Of a stretch of DNA of 54,030 bases, positions 24,262 to 32,703 are shown piece by piece. The stretch's first letter is position 1; each line of letters starts with the position of its first letter. The notes under the pieces are model-generated. The model was not told where the DNA came from. It did not search any database and saw nothing but the letters and a program-made list of their open reading frames with translations. Origin of the DNA: Lentimicrobiaceae bacterium (GTDB lineage Bacteria > Bacteroidota > Bacteroidia > Bacteroidales > F082). The translations under genes and the position numbers were made by a program. The stretch spans positions 1 through 54,030 of the forward strand of contig SUWU01000016.1 of the NCBI GenBank assembly GCA_015061295.1. The letters run 5' to 3'.

Positions 24262-24345
24262 CTTCGTTAACATTTAAAAATATAGAAACCGGAAAAGAAA
24301 GAAAATAAAAATATAACATATTAAAACATAGCGTTTAAAGCATAT

Positions 24346-24476
24346 CTTGACATTTGAAAACTGGACACTTTCAAGAACCAATCAAGGACAAAGCTCGAAA
24401 CGCTCACGTGTCATGCGTGAGCTATTGTTCGTGTATTTTGATTGGTTAGGTAGTCCAGAAATCCTCAAATGTCGAG
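24346..24476 (+). ncRNA. 131-nt nested hairpin, candidate structured RNA or leader
   Basis: Five stems nest in register: 24346-24357 with 24465-24476 (12 bp, one wobble); CTGGAC 24361-24366 with GTCCAG 24453-24458; AACCAATCAA 24376-24385 with TTGATTGGTT 24438-24447; CGAA 24396-24399 with TTCG 24428-24431; and GCTCACG 24402-24408 with CGTGAGC 24416-24422 around a 7-nt loop. Thirty-nine pairs in one rod cannot be chance in AT-rich DNA. There is no T run, so it is not a terminator. It lies 30 nt before the HTH start codon. I do not recognise it as a named RNA family. Confidence 0.6.
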
Positions 24477-24506
24477 TACAGTGTTTAACAAAGTTCACGC
24501 TTTTTT

Positions 24507-24719
24507 ATGGATACTGAAATTATAGGAATACATATAGGAAAACTGATACGTCAGAAACTCAGGGATCAAGGCAGAACGGTGACATGGTTCGCGGCTCAGA
24601 TACCTTGCACTCGGAAACATGCATACAGAATCTTCAACAATCCCAATATCAACACGCAGCTTCTGATAAGGATAAACGAGATATTAGGATGTAATTTCTT
24701 TGAATATTACGTAGAATAA
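24507..24719 (+). CDS. small HTH DNA-binding protein
   Basis: 70 aa, nearly all one XRE/Cro-like HTH: IGKLIRQKLRDQGRTVTWFA, then CTRKHAYRIFNNPNINTQLL and RINEILGCNFFEYY. The GRTVTWFA...R...YRIF...INTQLL.RI...L...FF pattern is, from memory, typical of a widespread uncharacterised small-regulator family in Bacteroidales. It is preceded by a long leader with the nested hairpin and followed by the right copy of the 132-bp repeat. Whether it controls the CXXX operon upstream, its own leader or something else is open. Confidence 0.75.
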   Translation: MDTEIIGIHIGKLIRQKLRDQGRTVTWFAAQIPCTRKHAYRIFNNPNINTQLLIRINEILGCNFFEYYVE

Positions 24720-24750
24720 CAATTGACAATTAACAGTTGACAATTAACAG

Positions 24751-24882
24751 TTGAGGTCGGAAAGTTCTTTCCGACCTCTTTTTATTTATAAACGTTTTTG
24801 GTTGTCTCAGAGACTTGGTGACTTAGTGACTCGGAGACTTAATATTCTGGCACCTTCAATGTGCCCCTACATTGTTAATTGT
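24751..24882. repeat. 132-bp direct repeat, right copy
   Basis: Same orientation and 130/132 identity to 15727-15858 (constant offset 9024). The hairpin 24753-24778 with the following T-rich stretch ends the HTH transcript. TTAACAATTGACAATTAACAGTTG micro-repeats precede it. Confidence 0.9.
24753..24786 (+). terminator. intrinsic terminator after the HTH gene
   Basis: GAGGTCGGAAAG and CTTTCCGACCTC pair, followed by TTTTTATTTAT, identical to the one after hipT. Confidence 0.8.
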
Positions 24883-24899
24883 TAATTGTAAATTGTTAA

Positions 24900-27038
24900 T
24901 TATTCAATCACCGTCATTTCATCGATAATATTTTGTGCCTTACCGACTTTCTCGATGCACCATAATAAGTAACGGGCATCCATGCAGATTGTACGTTGTA
25001 CCTTGTTTTCAAATGAGAGGTCGCCGCTCATTGCTTCCCAGTTGCCGTCGAAAGCGAGACCGATGAGTTCGCCTTTGCCGTTGATGACAGGGCTTCCTGA
25101 GTTACCGCCGGTGATGTCGTTTGTCGTGATGAAGTTGACAATCAAATCGCCGTTTTCGTCAGCGTAACGACCGTAGTCTCTTGCTTCGTATAAGTCTCTC
25201 ACATCTTGAGGGATGTCGAACTCCCAGTTGCCTGGTTTGTATTTAGCCATCACGCCGTCCATAGTAGTGACGTAGTTATAGTTGACAGCGTCGGCGCCTT
25301 TGTAAGGTTCCACTGTTCCGTAGGTGAGACGCATGGTGAAGTTAGCATCTGGATAGAAGTTACGATCTGCTTGCATCTCCTTCAAACCTTTGATATAAAG
25401 ACGTTCTGCCTCGTCGCCAGCTTCTGATGCTTCAAAATATAAAGGAATGACAACGTCGTTATACATTTCAATGATATTCATCGTCAAGGCAAAGATTGGG
25501 TCTTTATCTAATTTCTTAGGATTTGCTAACCATTTCTCAACTCTCTCTTGACTTACGAATATAGATTTCTCGAAAGCCTCGTTGACCCATGCTGTGAAGT
25601 CGCCGTTGTTTTCGTCGCCTATCTCTGTAATCATTGAAGGCACATATCTGTCGATGTCTTTGTAGATAAGGTTCAACAATGCGGTGGTGACGTCTTTATC
25701 CAAAGCCATGTCGTAGTCTTTAAAGAAACCATCAACGCTTGCATTCATTGCTTCTGCCACCTTAGCGACTTCTTCCTTAGAAGCCTTTTCTTTTAATAAG
25801 TCATTGATATATTTAAATCTACGTGAGAAGGAGATAGCTTCGCCGCCGTTCCAGCCAGCTTCGCGGAGATAAGTCATAGGTTTCATGATGTCGTCTAAGA
25901 TGTCCCACTTTACTTCTACCTCATCGAAGATTTTTCCGTACTCAGCTTTACGGCTTTCGTTGGAATAGACCCATACTCCAAATTGATATTCTTGAAGAAG
26001 ACGTCTGTCATAGACGCGGTTACGTTGTAACTGTTTTACTTGACCGATATAATATTTCCAATAGTTAGAGACGCTTGCTTGTTTTGAAGCATATTTGATA
26101 AACACTTCTTGGTCGGCATCCATGTGCTTGCGATATTCGTTAAGTTTTGTAGTACGGCAGTCGATGATAGCAGGACCTTCTTCGTTGATGATGTTGCTGA
26201 TAGTGCGGCTTGTAGAGTAACGATCTGTGCTGCCAGGATAGCCCATAATCATAGCATAGTCGCCTTGTTCAATGCCTTTTATGTTGATAGGTAAGTAATG
26301 TTTAGATTTCATCGGGACGTTGTCTTCGCTATATTTAGCAGGTCTGCCGTCAGGAGAGGTATAAACTCTGAAGATACAGAAGTCGCCTTTGTGACGAGGC
26401 CATGTCCAGTTGTCGGTGTCGGCGCCGTATTTGCCTATTCCCCAAGGAGGACAAGCAGCGAGACGGACGTCACGATATACATCATATTCGAACATGATAA
26501 ATTGGTTGCCATTATAGAAAGGAACGATTTCCACTCTTACATCTCTGTCGCCTTTACGTTCTTTGATGAGAGCTTTGGCGTTTTCGTTAATGATATACTC
26601 GCGGTCTTCTTTAGATGTGACACCTTCGAGAACTTGTTCTGTGACATCTTCAACATAAGAAAGGAAAGAGACATAAAGCCCGTCGCAAGAGAGTTCTTCT
26701 TTCATATCCAAAGCCCAGAAACCGTCGGTGAGATAGTCGTGTTCTACAGAAGCGAGAGCTTGTACGTAACCGAGACCGCAGTGATGGTTGGTGAGTAACA
26801 ATCCATTAGGAGAGATGAGCTCGCCAGTACATCCGTTAGCGAACTGCACGATAGCGTCTTTCAAGCTCGGCTGATTAAGATTAAAGATTTGTTCTGGAGT
26901 GAGCTGACAACCTAACTGTTGCATCTCATACAGACTCTGGTTGCTTAAACTGTAAGGTAACCACATACCTTCATCGGCTTTTAACTGTGTGTTGATGACA
27001 GTTAAAAACATAAATAATGATAACAAAAACTTTTTCAT
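24900..27038 (-). CDS. S46-family dipeptidyl-peptidase, DPP7-like
   Basis: 712 aa from the ATG at 27038 (MKKFLLSLFMFLTVINTQLK signal), the same length as Porphyromonas DPP7; the frame extends upstream but through the promoter region. It is a periplasmic serine protease that removes N-terminal dipeptides. Catalytic His is in LLLTNHHCG (H85 or H86), Asp in the DNWTWPRHKGDF region, and nucleophile S647 in TGGNSGSP. The S1 determinant region reads GLAFDGNWEAMSGD with Gly665 where DPP11 has Arg, so hydrophobic P1 residues rather than Asp/Glu are expected. It is divergent from the PurF-like gene. Confidence 0.92.
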   Translation of the reverse strand: MKKFLLSLFMFLTVINTQLKADEGMWLPYSLSNQSLYEMQQLGCQLTPEQIFNLNQPSLKDAIVQFANGCTGELISPNGLLLTNHHCGLGYVQALASVEHDYLTDGFWALDMKEELSCDGLYVSFLSYVEDVTEQVLEGVTSKEDREYIINENAKALIKERKGDRDVRVEIVPFYNGNQFIMFEYDVYRDVRLAACPPWGIGKYGADTDNWTWPRHKGDFCIFRVYTSPDGRPAKYSEDNVPMKSKHYLPINIKGIEQGDYAMIMGYPGSTDRYSTSRTISNIINEEGPAIIDCRTTKLNEYRKHMDADQEVFIKYASKQASVSNYWKYYIGQVKQLQRNRVYDRRLLQEYQFGVWVYSNESRKAEYGKIFDEVEVKWDILDDIMKPMTYLREAGWNGGEAISFSRRFKYINDLLKEKASKEEVAKVAEAMNASVDGFFKDYDMALDKDVTTALLNLIYKDIDRYVPSMITEIGDENNGDFTAWVNEAFEKSIFVSQERVEKWLANPKKLDKDPIFALTMNIIEMYNDVVIPLYFEASEAGDEAERLYIKGLKEMQADRNFYPDANFTMRLTYGTVEPYKGADAVNYNYVTTMDGVMAKYKPGNWEFDIPQDVRDLYEARDYGRYADENGDLIVNFITTNDITGGNSGSPVINGKGELIGLAFDGNWEAMSGDLSFENKVQRTICMDARYLLWCIEKVGKAQNIIDEMTVIE

Positions 27039-27086
27039 AGAAAATTTTATTGATAATAAATAATTTACGGTTTTATCATACTTTTG

Positions 27087-27094
27087 CAAATATA
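27087..27094 (-). promoter_or_regulatory. -7 box for the S46 peptidase
   Basis: The minus strand reads TATATTTG, 48 nt ahead of the ATG at 27038. This supports that start. Confidence 0.45.
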
Positions 27095-27140
27095 CGATAA
27101 AAAAATTGATTTTTCTATATGCAGTTTTTTTTAAAATTCA

Positions 27141-27148
27141 TATTTTTG
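27141..27148 (+). promoter_or_regulatory. -7 box for the PurF-like gene
   Basis: TATTTTTG, 33 nt ahead of the ATG, with a TATG (27118-27121) at 19-nt spacing in the -33 place. Confidence 0.45.
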
Positions 27149-27181
27149 TCATCAAATTTCAAACATTAAAAATTAAAAACA

Positions 27182-28591
27182 ATGAGCGGATTTTTCGGAG
27201 TAGTATCAAAAAGAACATGCATCTATGATCTCTTCTATGGTACTGACTATCATTCACATCTCGGCACAAAACGTGCTGGTCTTGCAACAGTTGAAAACAG
27301 CACTTTCTATCGTTCAATCCATAACATCGAAGGTGCATATTTCCGAACTAAGTTTGATTCCGACTTGGCGAAGTTTCACGGCAATATGGGTATCGGCGTT
27401 ATCAGCGACACTGATGCACAGCCTATCATCGTCAATTCGCATCTCGGACGTTTCGCTATCGTAACAGTGGCTCGTATCAACAACCTCAAAGAGTTGGAAG
27501 AAGAATGTCTTAACAACAAACAGCATTTTGCAGAATTAAGTGGTGGCAGCACAAATCCTACCGAGTTGGTCGCGCTTCTCATTACTCAAGGCAAGGACTT
27601 CGTCGATGGTATTCAGAATGTCTTTAATAAGATCAAAGGCTCTTGTTCCATGCTGATTCTCACTCCAGAAGGCATCATCGCCGCCCGTGACTTGTACGGT
27701 CGTACTCCTATCGTAATTGGCAAAGATGAAGATGGCTATGCTCTCGCTACAGAAAGTCACAGCTACGTCAATATGGATTATAAGACCGACAGATGGATTG
27801 GTCCAGGCGAGATTGTAAAGATCACTCCTGAAGGTTACACTCAGCTTCTCGCTCCTAACAAAAAATGCCAGATGTGTTCTTTCATGTGGATTTATTACGG
27901 CTATCCAGCAGCTGCCTACGACGACATTTTCGTTGAGAACATGAGATATAACGGTGGCTACGCAATGGGTAAAATGGATGACGTTGAAGTCGATTATGTA
28001 GCTCCTATTCCAGATTCGGGCATCGGAATGGCGATAGGTTATTCTAACGGTAAACAGATACCTTACGTCAGAAGCGTCGTGAAATATACTCCTACTTGGT
28101 CGCGTAGCTTCATGCCTTTCACTCAGGAAGAGAGAGAACATGTGGCAAAGATGAAACTCATCACCAACGCCTCATTGTTGAAAGATAAGAAGGTGGTCTT
28201 CTGTGACGACTCTATAGTACGCGGAACGCAGCTTCGCGACAATGTCAAGATGCTTTACGAATGCGGAGCAAAGGAAGTCCATATCAGAATAAGCTGTCCT
28301 CCATTGTTATACGGCTGTCCTTTCCTCAACTTCTCAAACTCTAAGACCGACATGGAACTTATCACACGTCGTTGTATCAAAGAGTTAGAAGGCGATGCTT
28401 ATAAGAACTTAGAATATTACAGCGATCATACAACAAAACAATATGCAAATCTCGTCGAGATGTTGAGAAAACACATCGGTGTCGATTCATTGAAGTTCAA
28501 TACAATAGACATAATCCGCGATGCTATCGGCTTGCCTAAAGATCAAATCTGTATGCACTGCTTCGATGGCAGCAGTTATGGACATGAATGA
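27182..28591 (+). CDS. amidophosphoribosyltransferase-like protein lacking the Cys nucleophile
   Basis: 469 aa with a full PurF layout: an Ntn glutaminase-like domain (HLGTKRAGLATV, GNMGIGVISDTDAQP, HLGRFAIVTVARINN, ARDLYGRTPI) and a phosphoribosyltransferase domain with the PRPP loop VVFCDDSIVRGTQLRD. Genuine PurF begins MCG and uses Cys1 after Met removal; this protein begins MSGFFG, so the nucleophile is Ser. It may be inactive as a glutaminase, use ammonia, or have another role. The first-step purine enzyme PurL is ~22 kb away, but there is no operon link. It is monocistronic with a strong terminator. Confidence 0.85.
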   Translation: MSGFFGVVSKRTCIYDLFYGTDYHSHLGTKRAGLATVENSTFYRSIHNIEGAYFRTKFDSDLAKFHGNMGIGVISDTDAQPIIVNSHLGRFAIVTVARINNLKELEEECLNNKQHFAELSGGSTNPTELVALLITQGKDFVDGIQNVFNKIKGSCSMLILTPEGIIAARDLYGRTPIVIGKDEDGYALATESHSYVNMDYKTDRWIGPGEIVKITPEGYTQLLAPNKKCQMCSFMWIYYGYPAAAYDDIFVENMRYNGGYAMGKMDDVEVDYVAPIPDSGIGMAIGYSNGKQIPYVRSVVKYTPTWSRSFMPFTQEEREHVAKMKLITNASLLKDKKVVFCDDSIVRGTQLRDNVKMLYECGAKEVHIRISCPPLLYGCPFLNFSNSKTDMELITRRCIKELEGDAYKNLEYYSDHTTKQYANLVEMLRKHIGVDSLKFNTIDIIRDAIGLPKDQICMHCFDGSSYGHE

Positions 28592-28596
28592 TAAAT

Positions 28597-28630
28597 AAAA
28601 AAGAGTCTCAGTTTTCTGAGACTCTTTTTT
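28597..28630. terminator. bidirectional intrinsic terminator
   Basis: A 15-bp perfect stem (28597-28611 with 28616-28630), TTTT loop and A/T flanks. It ends the PurF-like transcript and the convergent LRR/PID-CTERM transcript. Confidence 0.9.
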
Positions 28631-28650
28631 GTTGAGATATATGATGCTTA

Positions 28651-28911
28651 TCATTTCTCATTTCTTCTTTTTCTAATTCCGTAAGCGGCTCCCATTGCTG
28701 TCAAGAGTAACAATCCTCCACCGAGAGGAGCATCAGCTTGATAATCATAGGTAAATCCGTGATTGTTAGGGAGCGATGGTAAATTGCCAAAGTCTTCTGA
28801 ACTATCACGATATTCTGTGTATGATGATGTGAAGAAACTATCTGTGTTTTGTGCGCTTAAATTCATCTCGAATCCAAGAGCTATTATTAATATCAATACG
28901 TATTTTTTCAT
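28651..28911 (-). CDS. small exported protein with PID-CTERM-like C-terminal sorting tail
   Basis: 86 aa. The signal MKKYVLILIIALGFEMNLSAQ is followed by a short polar body and the end ADAPLGGGLLLLTAMGAAYG-IRKRRNEK: a PLGxGL motif, one membrane helix and an Arg/Lys cluster. From memory this is the tripartite tail named PID-CTERM in Bacteroidota, thought to be a sorting signal. It starts 43 nt downstream of the LRR gene on the same strand and is probably co-transcribed. Its function is unknown, and it may be a secreted peptide or a partner of the LRR protein. Confidence 0.65.
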   Translation of the reverse strand: MKKYVLILIIALGFEMNLSAQNTDSFFTSSYTEYRDSSEDFGNLPSLPNNHGFTYDYQADAPLGGGLLLLTAMGAAYGIRKRRNEK

Positions 28912-28954
28912 TTTTGTTTTCTTTTGAGTTTTAATTTATCTTGTTTTCTGAGAT

Positions 28955-31954
28955 TTATAATATTATCTTTTGTGTTTTAGTGCCTTTGCTGTCAATTCTT
29001 CTGATGATATATACTCCTGTGTTGAAGTTGTCTGTGCTTAAGCGGCATGTGGCATCTTTGCATTCATTGCTGAAGATACAACGTCCTAAAGCGTCATATA
29101 TGTTGATTGTTGCATCTCCGTTAATGATGAGTTCACCACTATCTACAGATACGAAGTTCTCTTCTTCGGTGGCATCTTGGTTTAGCATTAAAACAAATCT
29201 CTCTGGATTGTCGTGTGTCGATGCTATAAAAGTGTAGTCTTCTTCAAGAATATTGACTTTACTGCTGTTTTGTTTGTCTAACAGGTATAACTCTTCAAAG
29301 TGACAGCTTTCTTGTCTTAATGAAATGGTGTATTCTCCTATTGTCTTTGCCTCGAAGTTAACAGGTATTTCTTTGACATTTTTGTCTATCATAGCAATAG
29401 CCATGTCTGCTTCTGCTGTTGGAATATACAATAATGGGATGTTTTCGTTTTGATGGCTTATCTTGTCGAGACCTATGCCATTGTCGAATGATACGAAAAC
29501 CTTATCATTATATTTCTCGTTGGCGACGTTTATCTCAAGCATGCCTTCCGATGTGCTGTTTCTGAGTGCAACAGGTGCAGAGGCATCGTTGTATATAGGA
29601 AGTTTGCCTTCTTTCAAAGCTTTGACGAGTAAACCTTCTCCAGCTTTGATGGCTGTTGCCGATGTGGATGGATTAGCAGCCCAAGCTCCTTCTCCTGTCA
29701 ATTTATAGTAACCATCTACTATATATTTGTCGTTAATATCACCTTTGACGGTAAAACTGAAGAGTTCGGTGTCTTCGGTAATATCATTCAAACTTCCAAG
29801 TTCTGCATAAGTATCATTTATGATTTCTTCGTCGATATATTTGATTGTGAAAGCACATTCGCTGTTGTAGTTTCCAGAGATAAATTTAACGTTGACGGTA
29901 ACGCCAGGTGTAAGGTCAAGTGCTATCTCTTGATTTTTTATATCAGAATCATCTATTGTCAGACTTTTTGCCGCATCGCCATTAGAGAAAGATAACTCTA
30001 ATGCAGCTTCATTCCATGTGTCGCCGTATTGTTCTTCTAATACAAAGATTATTCTTTGAATAGGAAGTGTTTTTATTGCATTACCCATGTAGATGTCGTG
30101 TGTGTAAGGGTTGCCTATGAGGTTGAAACCTGTGAATTTTTCTCCTGAAAAGTTGAGCGTGCTATATGATACAACACTGGTGTTTATTTCTCCTGTGAAC
30201 TCTAATGTGGTGGTCTCTGCGTTGGCATAGAGATAGCCTCTACCAGATTCGATGTCGGTGAAATTGTTTACGCTGTTGTTCTTATAGTTATGCCATGTGT
30301 ATGTAGGCTCATCATAACGATAAAGATCGTAAGTGCCGTTGAGTAAGTTTGTCGTGCTGTTGATGTCTAAAGCATCTAATTCGATGTCGTTCTTGAGTGG
30401 AGAACTGATGGTGTGCCATTTGACATCTTCTGCATATCCTATTATTTCTTTCTCAATAGTGATGTTGCCATGTGCGTCATTGGTGATGAGTTGACATCCA
30501 TCTTTCACTGTAATGCTGCCATTTAATGTTGTGCCATCGCCACAGAAACCGAAACTGTTGACGTTTAAGGTTTTGCCGTCTGCTACAATATAGTCAGCAT
30601 TTATCGCTACGTGATCTGTTGACTCAGGAGCGTCGATAGCATTGCCGTCCGACCCTACCCAGCCTTCTGCCGTGTATGTAGGCATCTTGGTGATATATTC
30701 GCTGTATTCGTCCCAACAATCGTTTAAGGTACTCCATGAATCTAAAGTTGGAATGTAAATGTTAGCATAGCGCAATGCATAAGTTCCCATCTCACTCTGT
30801 GTCGTGCTGTAGAAGAATACATCGCTGATGTTAGTATTATAAAATGCATAATCGTCTATTGATGTAAGACCATTTGGAATTATTAACTTGCCACTGATTT
30901 TTTCACAATTTTGGAATGCTTGTACTCCAATCGATTTTAAACTGTTAGGAAGTGTTAATTCTCCTGTTATCTCAGAACAATCTAAAAAGGCGTTTTCGTC
31001 AATATATTCGAGTTGTGATGGTGATGACTTTGTGTCTTCAAATGATAATCCGGTAAGTGCGGTACATCCGTTGAAAGCTCTATTGCCTATAGATTCGACG
31101 CTGCTTGGAATTGTTAACGTACCAGTGAGTGATGTACATTGCCAGAATGCACGATTACCTATGTTGCTGAGTTGTGAGCCTTCCTCGAAAATCAAACTAT
31201 TGATTCTTGATGAAGCAAAAGCGTATTCTCCAATGCTTGTTACGGTATTAGGTATCGTCAATGTACCTGTAATACCAGAGCCATCAAAGGCAGAAACACC
31301 AATGGTTGTAAGACTTTTGGGTAGTGTTAGTGTGTATGTCTCTTTCTCATTAGGACCGCCGAAGCTATATTTCCCTATAGATGAGAGTTTGCTTGGTAAT
31401 GATATTGAACCGCTAATATGGTCGCAGTTGTAAAAAGCATATTTGTCGATACTCTCGAGTTGTGATGGGTGTTCGTTGCTGTCTTCAAATACTAAACCCG
31501 TAATAAGAGTTTCATAAAAAGCATACTCACCGATTGTTCTTACAGTGCATGGAATTGTTACTACATTTGTAAATTGGCAGCCACTGAATGCTTCGTAGGC
31601 AATGTCTTCAAGTCCTTCGTTTAATATTAATGATGTAAAACCATGACAGCCTTTGAAAGCTTCTATACCGATTGTTCTGACTGTGTTTGGAATTGTGATA
31701 GTGCCAATGAAATTACTGCAATACAGAAAAGTTCTGTCATCTATAGATGTAACAGTGTATCCGTTAACTTCGGAAGGAATTACTAGTTCTTTTTGTTCTC
31801 CTGGATTTTGGAAAGAATAGATTTCACATTCTTTTGGTTCGAGATTAGTGATCCTGTAGTAGTAGGTGTATTCACCTTCTACAATTTGGTAATCTCCAAT
31901 GTTTTGTGCATTTATGAAATTACCCCCCCCGTTATAGCTAACAGGTTGATACAT
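28955..31954 (-). CDS. BspA-like leucine-rich repeat surface protein with T9SS-type C-terminus; signal peptide out of frame
   Basis: The open frame codes for 999 aa. Residues ~30-400 are LRR_5/BspA repeats of the form LTIPNTVTSIGEYAFASS, about ten of them. A beta-rich middle follows, and the end (INIYDALGRCIFSNECKDAT, NTGVYIIRR) is a T9SS sorting domain. The frame starts MYQPVSYNGGG, which is no signal peptide. A proper one (MKKIFIILCINLLAITGG) begins at 31977 in another frame and is cut off by the G8 tract (31923-31930). With 6 or 9 G the two join as ...ITGGNFINAQ, a credible signal and cleavage site. So the gene is phase-variable, frameshifted, or misread at the homopolymer. Confidence 0.8.
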   Translation of the reverse strand: MYQPVSYNGGGNFINAQNIGDYQIVEGEYTYYYRITNLEPKECEIYSFQNPGEQKELVIPSEVNGYTVTSIDDRTFLYCSNFIGTITIPNTVRTIGIEAFKGCHGFTSLILNEGLEDIAYEAFSGCQFTNVVTIPCTVRTIGEYAFYETLITGLVFEDSNEHPSQLESIDKYAFYNCDHISGSISLPSKLSSIGKYSFGGPNEKETYTLTLPKSLTTIGVSAFDGSGITGTLTIPNTVTSIGEYAFASSRINSLIFEEGSQLSNIGNRAFWQCTSLTGTLTIPSSVESIGNRAFNGCTALTGLSFEDTKSSPSQLEYIDENAFLDCSEITGELTLPNSLKSIGVQAFQNCEKISGKLIIPNGLTSIDDYAFYNTNISDVFFYSTTQSEMGTYALRYANIYIPTLDSWSTLNDCWDEYSEYITKMPTYTAEGWVGSDGNAIDAPESTDHVAINADYIVADGKTLNVNSFGFCGDGTTLNGSITVKDGCQLITNDAHGNITIEKEIIGYAEDVKWHTISSPLKNDIELDALDINSTTNLLNGTYDLYRYDEPTYTWHNYKNNSVNNFTDIESGRGYLYANAETTTLEFTGEINTSVVSYSTLNFSGEKFTGFNLIGNPYTHDIYMGNAIKTLPIQRIIFVLEEQYGDTWNEAALELSFSNGDAAKSLTIDDSDIKNQEIALDLTPGVTVNVKFISGNYNSECAFTIKYIDEEIINDTYAELGSLNDITEDTELFSFTVKGDINDKYIVDGYYKLTGEGAWAANPSTSATAIKAGEGLLVKALKEGKLPIYNDASAPVALRNSTSEGMLEINVANEKYNDKVFVSFDNGIGLDKISHQNENIPLLYIPTAEADMAIAMIDKNVKEIPVNFEAKTIGEYTISLRQESCHFEELYLLDKQNSSKVNILEEDYTFIASTHDNPERFVLMLNQDATEEENFVSVDSGELIINGDATINIYDALGRCIFSNECKDATCRLSTDNFNTGVYIIRRIDSKGTKTQKIIL

Positions 31955-31977
31955 AAAATGATAAAGATTTTTTTCAT
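31911..31977 (-). other. out-of-frame signal peptide segment with G8 tract of the LRR gene
   Basis: From the ATG at 31977 the minus strand codes for 21 residues of a typical signal peptide and then stops (TAA) just after eight G. The run of eight C on the plus strand is 31923-31930. Adding one G, or losing two, restores the LRR frame. Confidence 0.75.
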
Positions 31978-32039
31978 TTTTTTTGTTTTTAAAATTAAGA
32001 ATTAATAAAATTATTGAAATAATTTCCGCTAAGTGCTTG

Positions 32040-32047
32040 CAAAAATA
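32040..32047 (-). promoter_or_regulatory. -7 box for the LRR gene
   Basis: The minus strand reads TATTTTTG, 62 nt ahead of the ATG at 31977. This supports the idea that translation was meant to begin there. Confidence 0.4.
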
Positions 32048-32077
32048 CGAATTATATGTAAATAAATAATAAAATAA

Positions 32078-32701
32078 TTAAATTTTTTTTCTGTGTTCTA
32101 ATATCATAACGGGAGCCTTGCTGAAGACGAAGATCTCATCGCCGAGCAGCGAGGCTTCTTCTTTATCATGGGTGACATATATCACCGTCCTTTTGTCTTT
32201 CCTCCAGATCTTTATAAAATGCTCTATGATGTTATGTTTTAGTTCTGAGTCTAATCCCGACAGAGGCTCGTCCATGAGTATTATCTGTGAAGGCACAGCA
32301 AAGGCTCTCGCTATGGAGACTCTTTGTGCCATGCCGCCACTCAGTTGAGAAGGGTAGTAGTTGGCGAAATCTTCTAACTCCACAAGCCGTAAAAGCCTAT
32401 TAACTGTTTCTTGCTTCTCTGATGATGTCATGTCTTCGTCTAAGACAAACTCGATATTCTCACTTACAGTCTTCCATGGCAACAAACGTGGCTCTTGAAA
32501 GATATATGAAATTTTCTTATCAAAACCTTCCATAATGCCACCGTCAATCTTTGTAAGACCTCCTATGATGTTAAGTAAGGTCGTCTTGCCACAACCTGAA
32601 GGTCCTAAGATACACGTTATCTCTCCTTCTTGAAACTCGATGTTGAAATCTTTAAAGATGGAAATGTCGTCAAAAGATTTGTTAATATTTTTTAACTTCA
32701 T
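32078..32701 (-). CDS. ABC transporter ATP-binding protein, nitrate/sulfonate/taurine type
   Basis: 207 aa from the ATG at 32701 (MKLKNINKSF), 3 nt after the permease stop; an earlier ATG at 32713 is possible. Walker A GPSGCGKTTLL, Q-loop IFQEPRLLPW, signature LSGGMAQR, Walker B IILMDEPLSGLD and H-loop VTHDKEEA are all present. The IFQEPRLLPWKTV block is typical of SsuB/TauB-like subunits. With the permease and lipoprotein upstream it forms a complete importer. The substrate is not known; a thiamine precursor or sulfonate are possible. Confidence 0.9.
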   Translation of the reverse strand: MKLKNINKSFDDISIFKDFNIEFQEGEITCILGPSGCGKTTLLNIIGGLTKIDGGIMEGFDKKISYIFQEPRLLPWKTVSENIEFVLDEDMTSSEKQETVNRLLRLVELEDFANYYPSQLSGGMAQRVSIARAFAVPSQIILMDEPLSGLDSELKHNIIEHFIKIWRKDKRTVIYVTHDKEEASLLGDEIFVFSKAPVMILEHRKKI

Positions 32702-32703
32702 AA

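Noticed and set aside
24346-24476. Intrinsic terminator of tatC
   Set aside because: No T run follows, and the stem is far longer and more interrupted than the window's real terminators.
24346-24500. Integron attC site
   Set aside because: The nested hairpin and a GTTTAAC at its right side recall attC, but the left GTTRRRY core is missing, there is no cassette array and no integrase.
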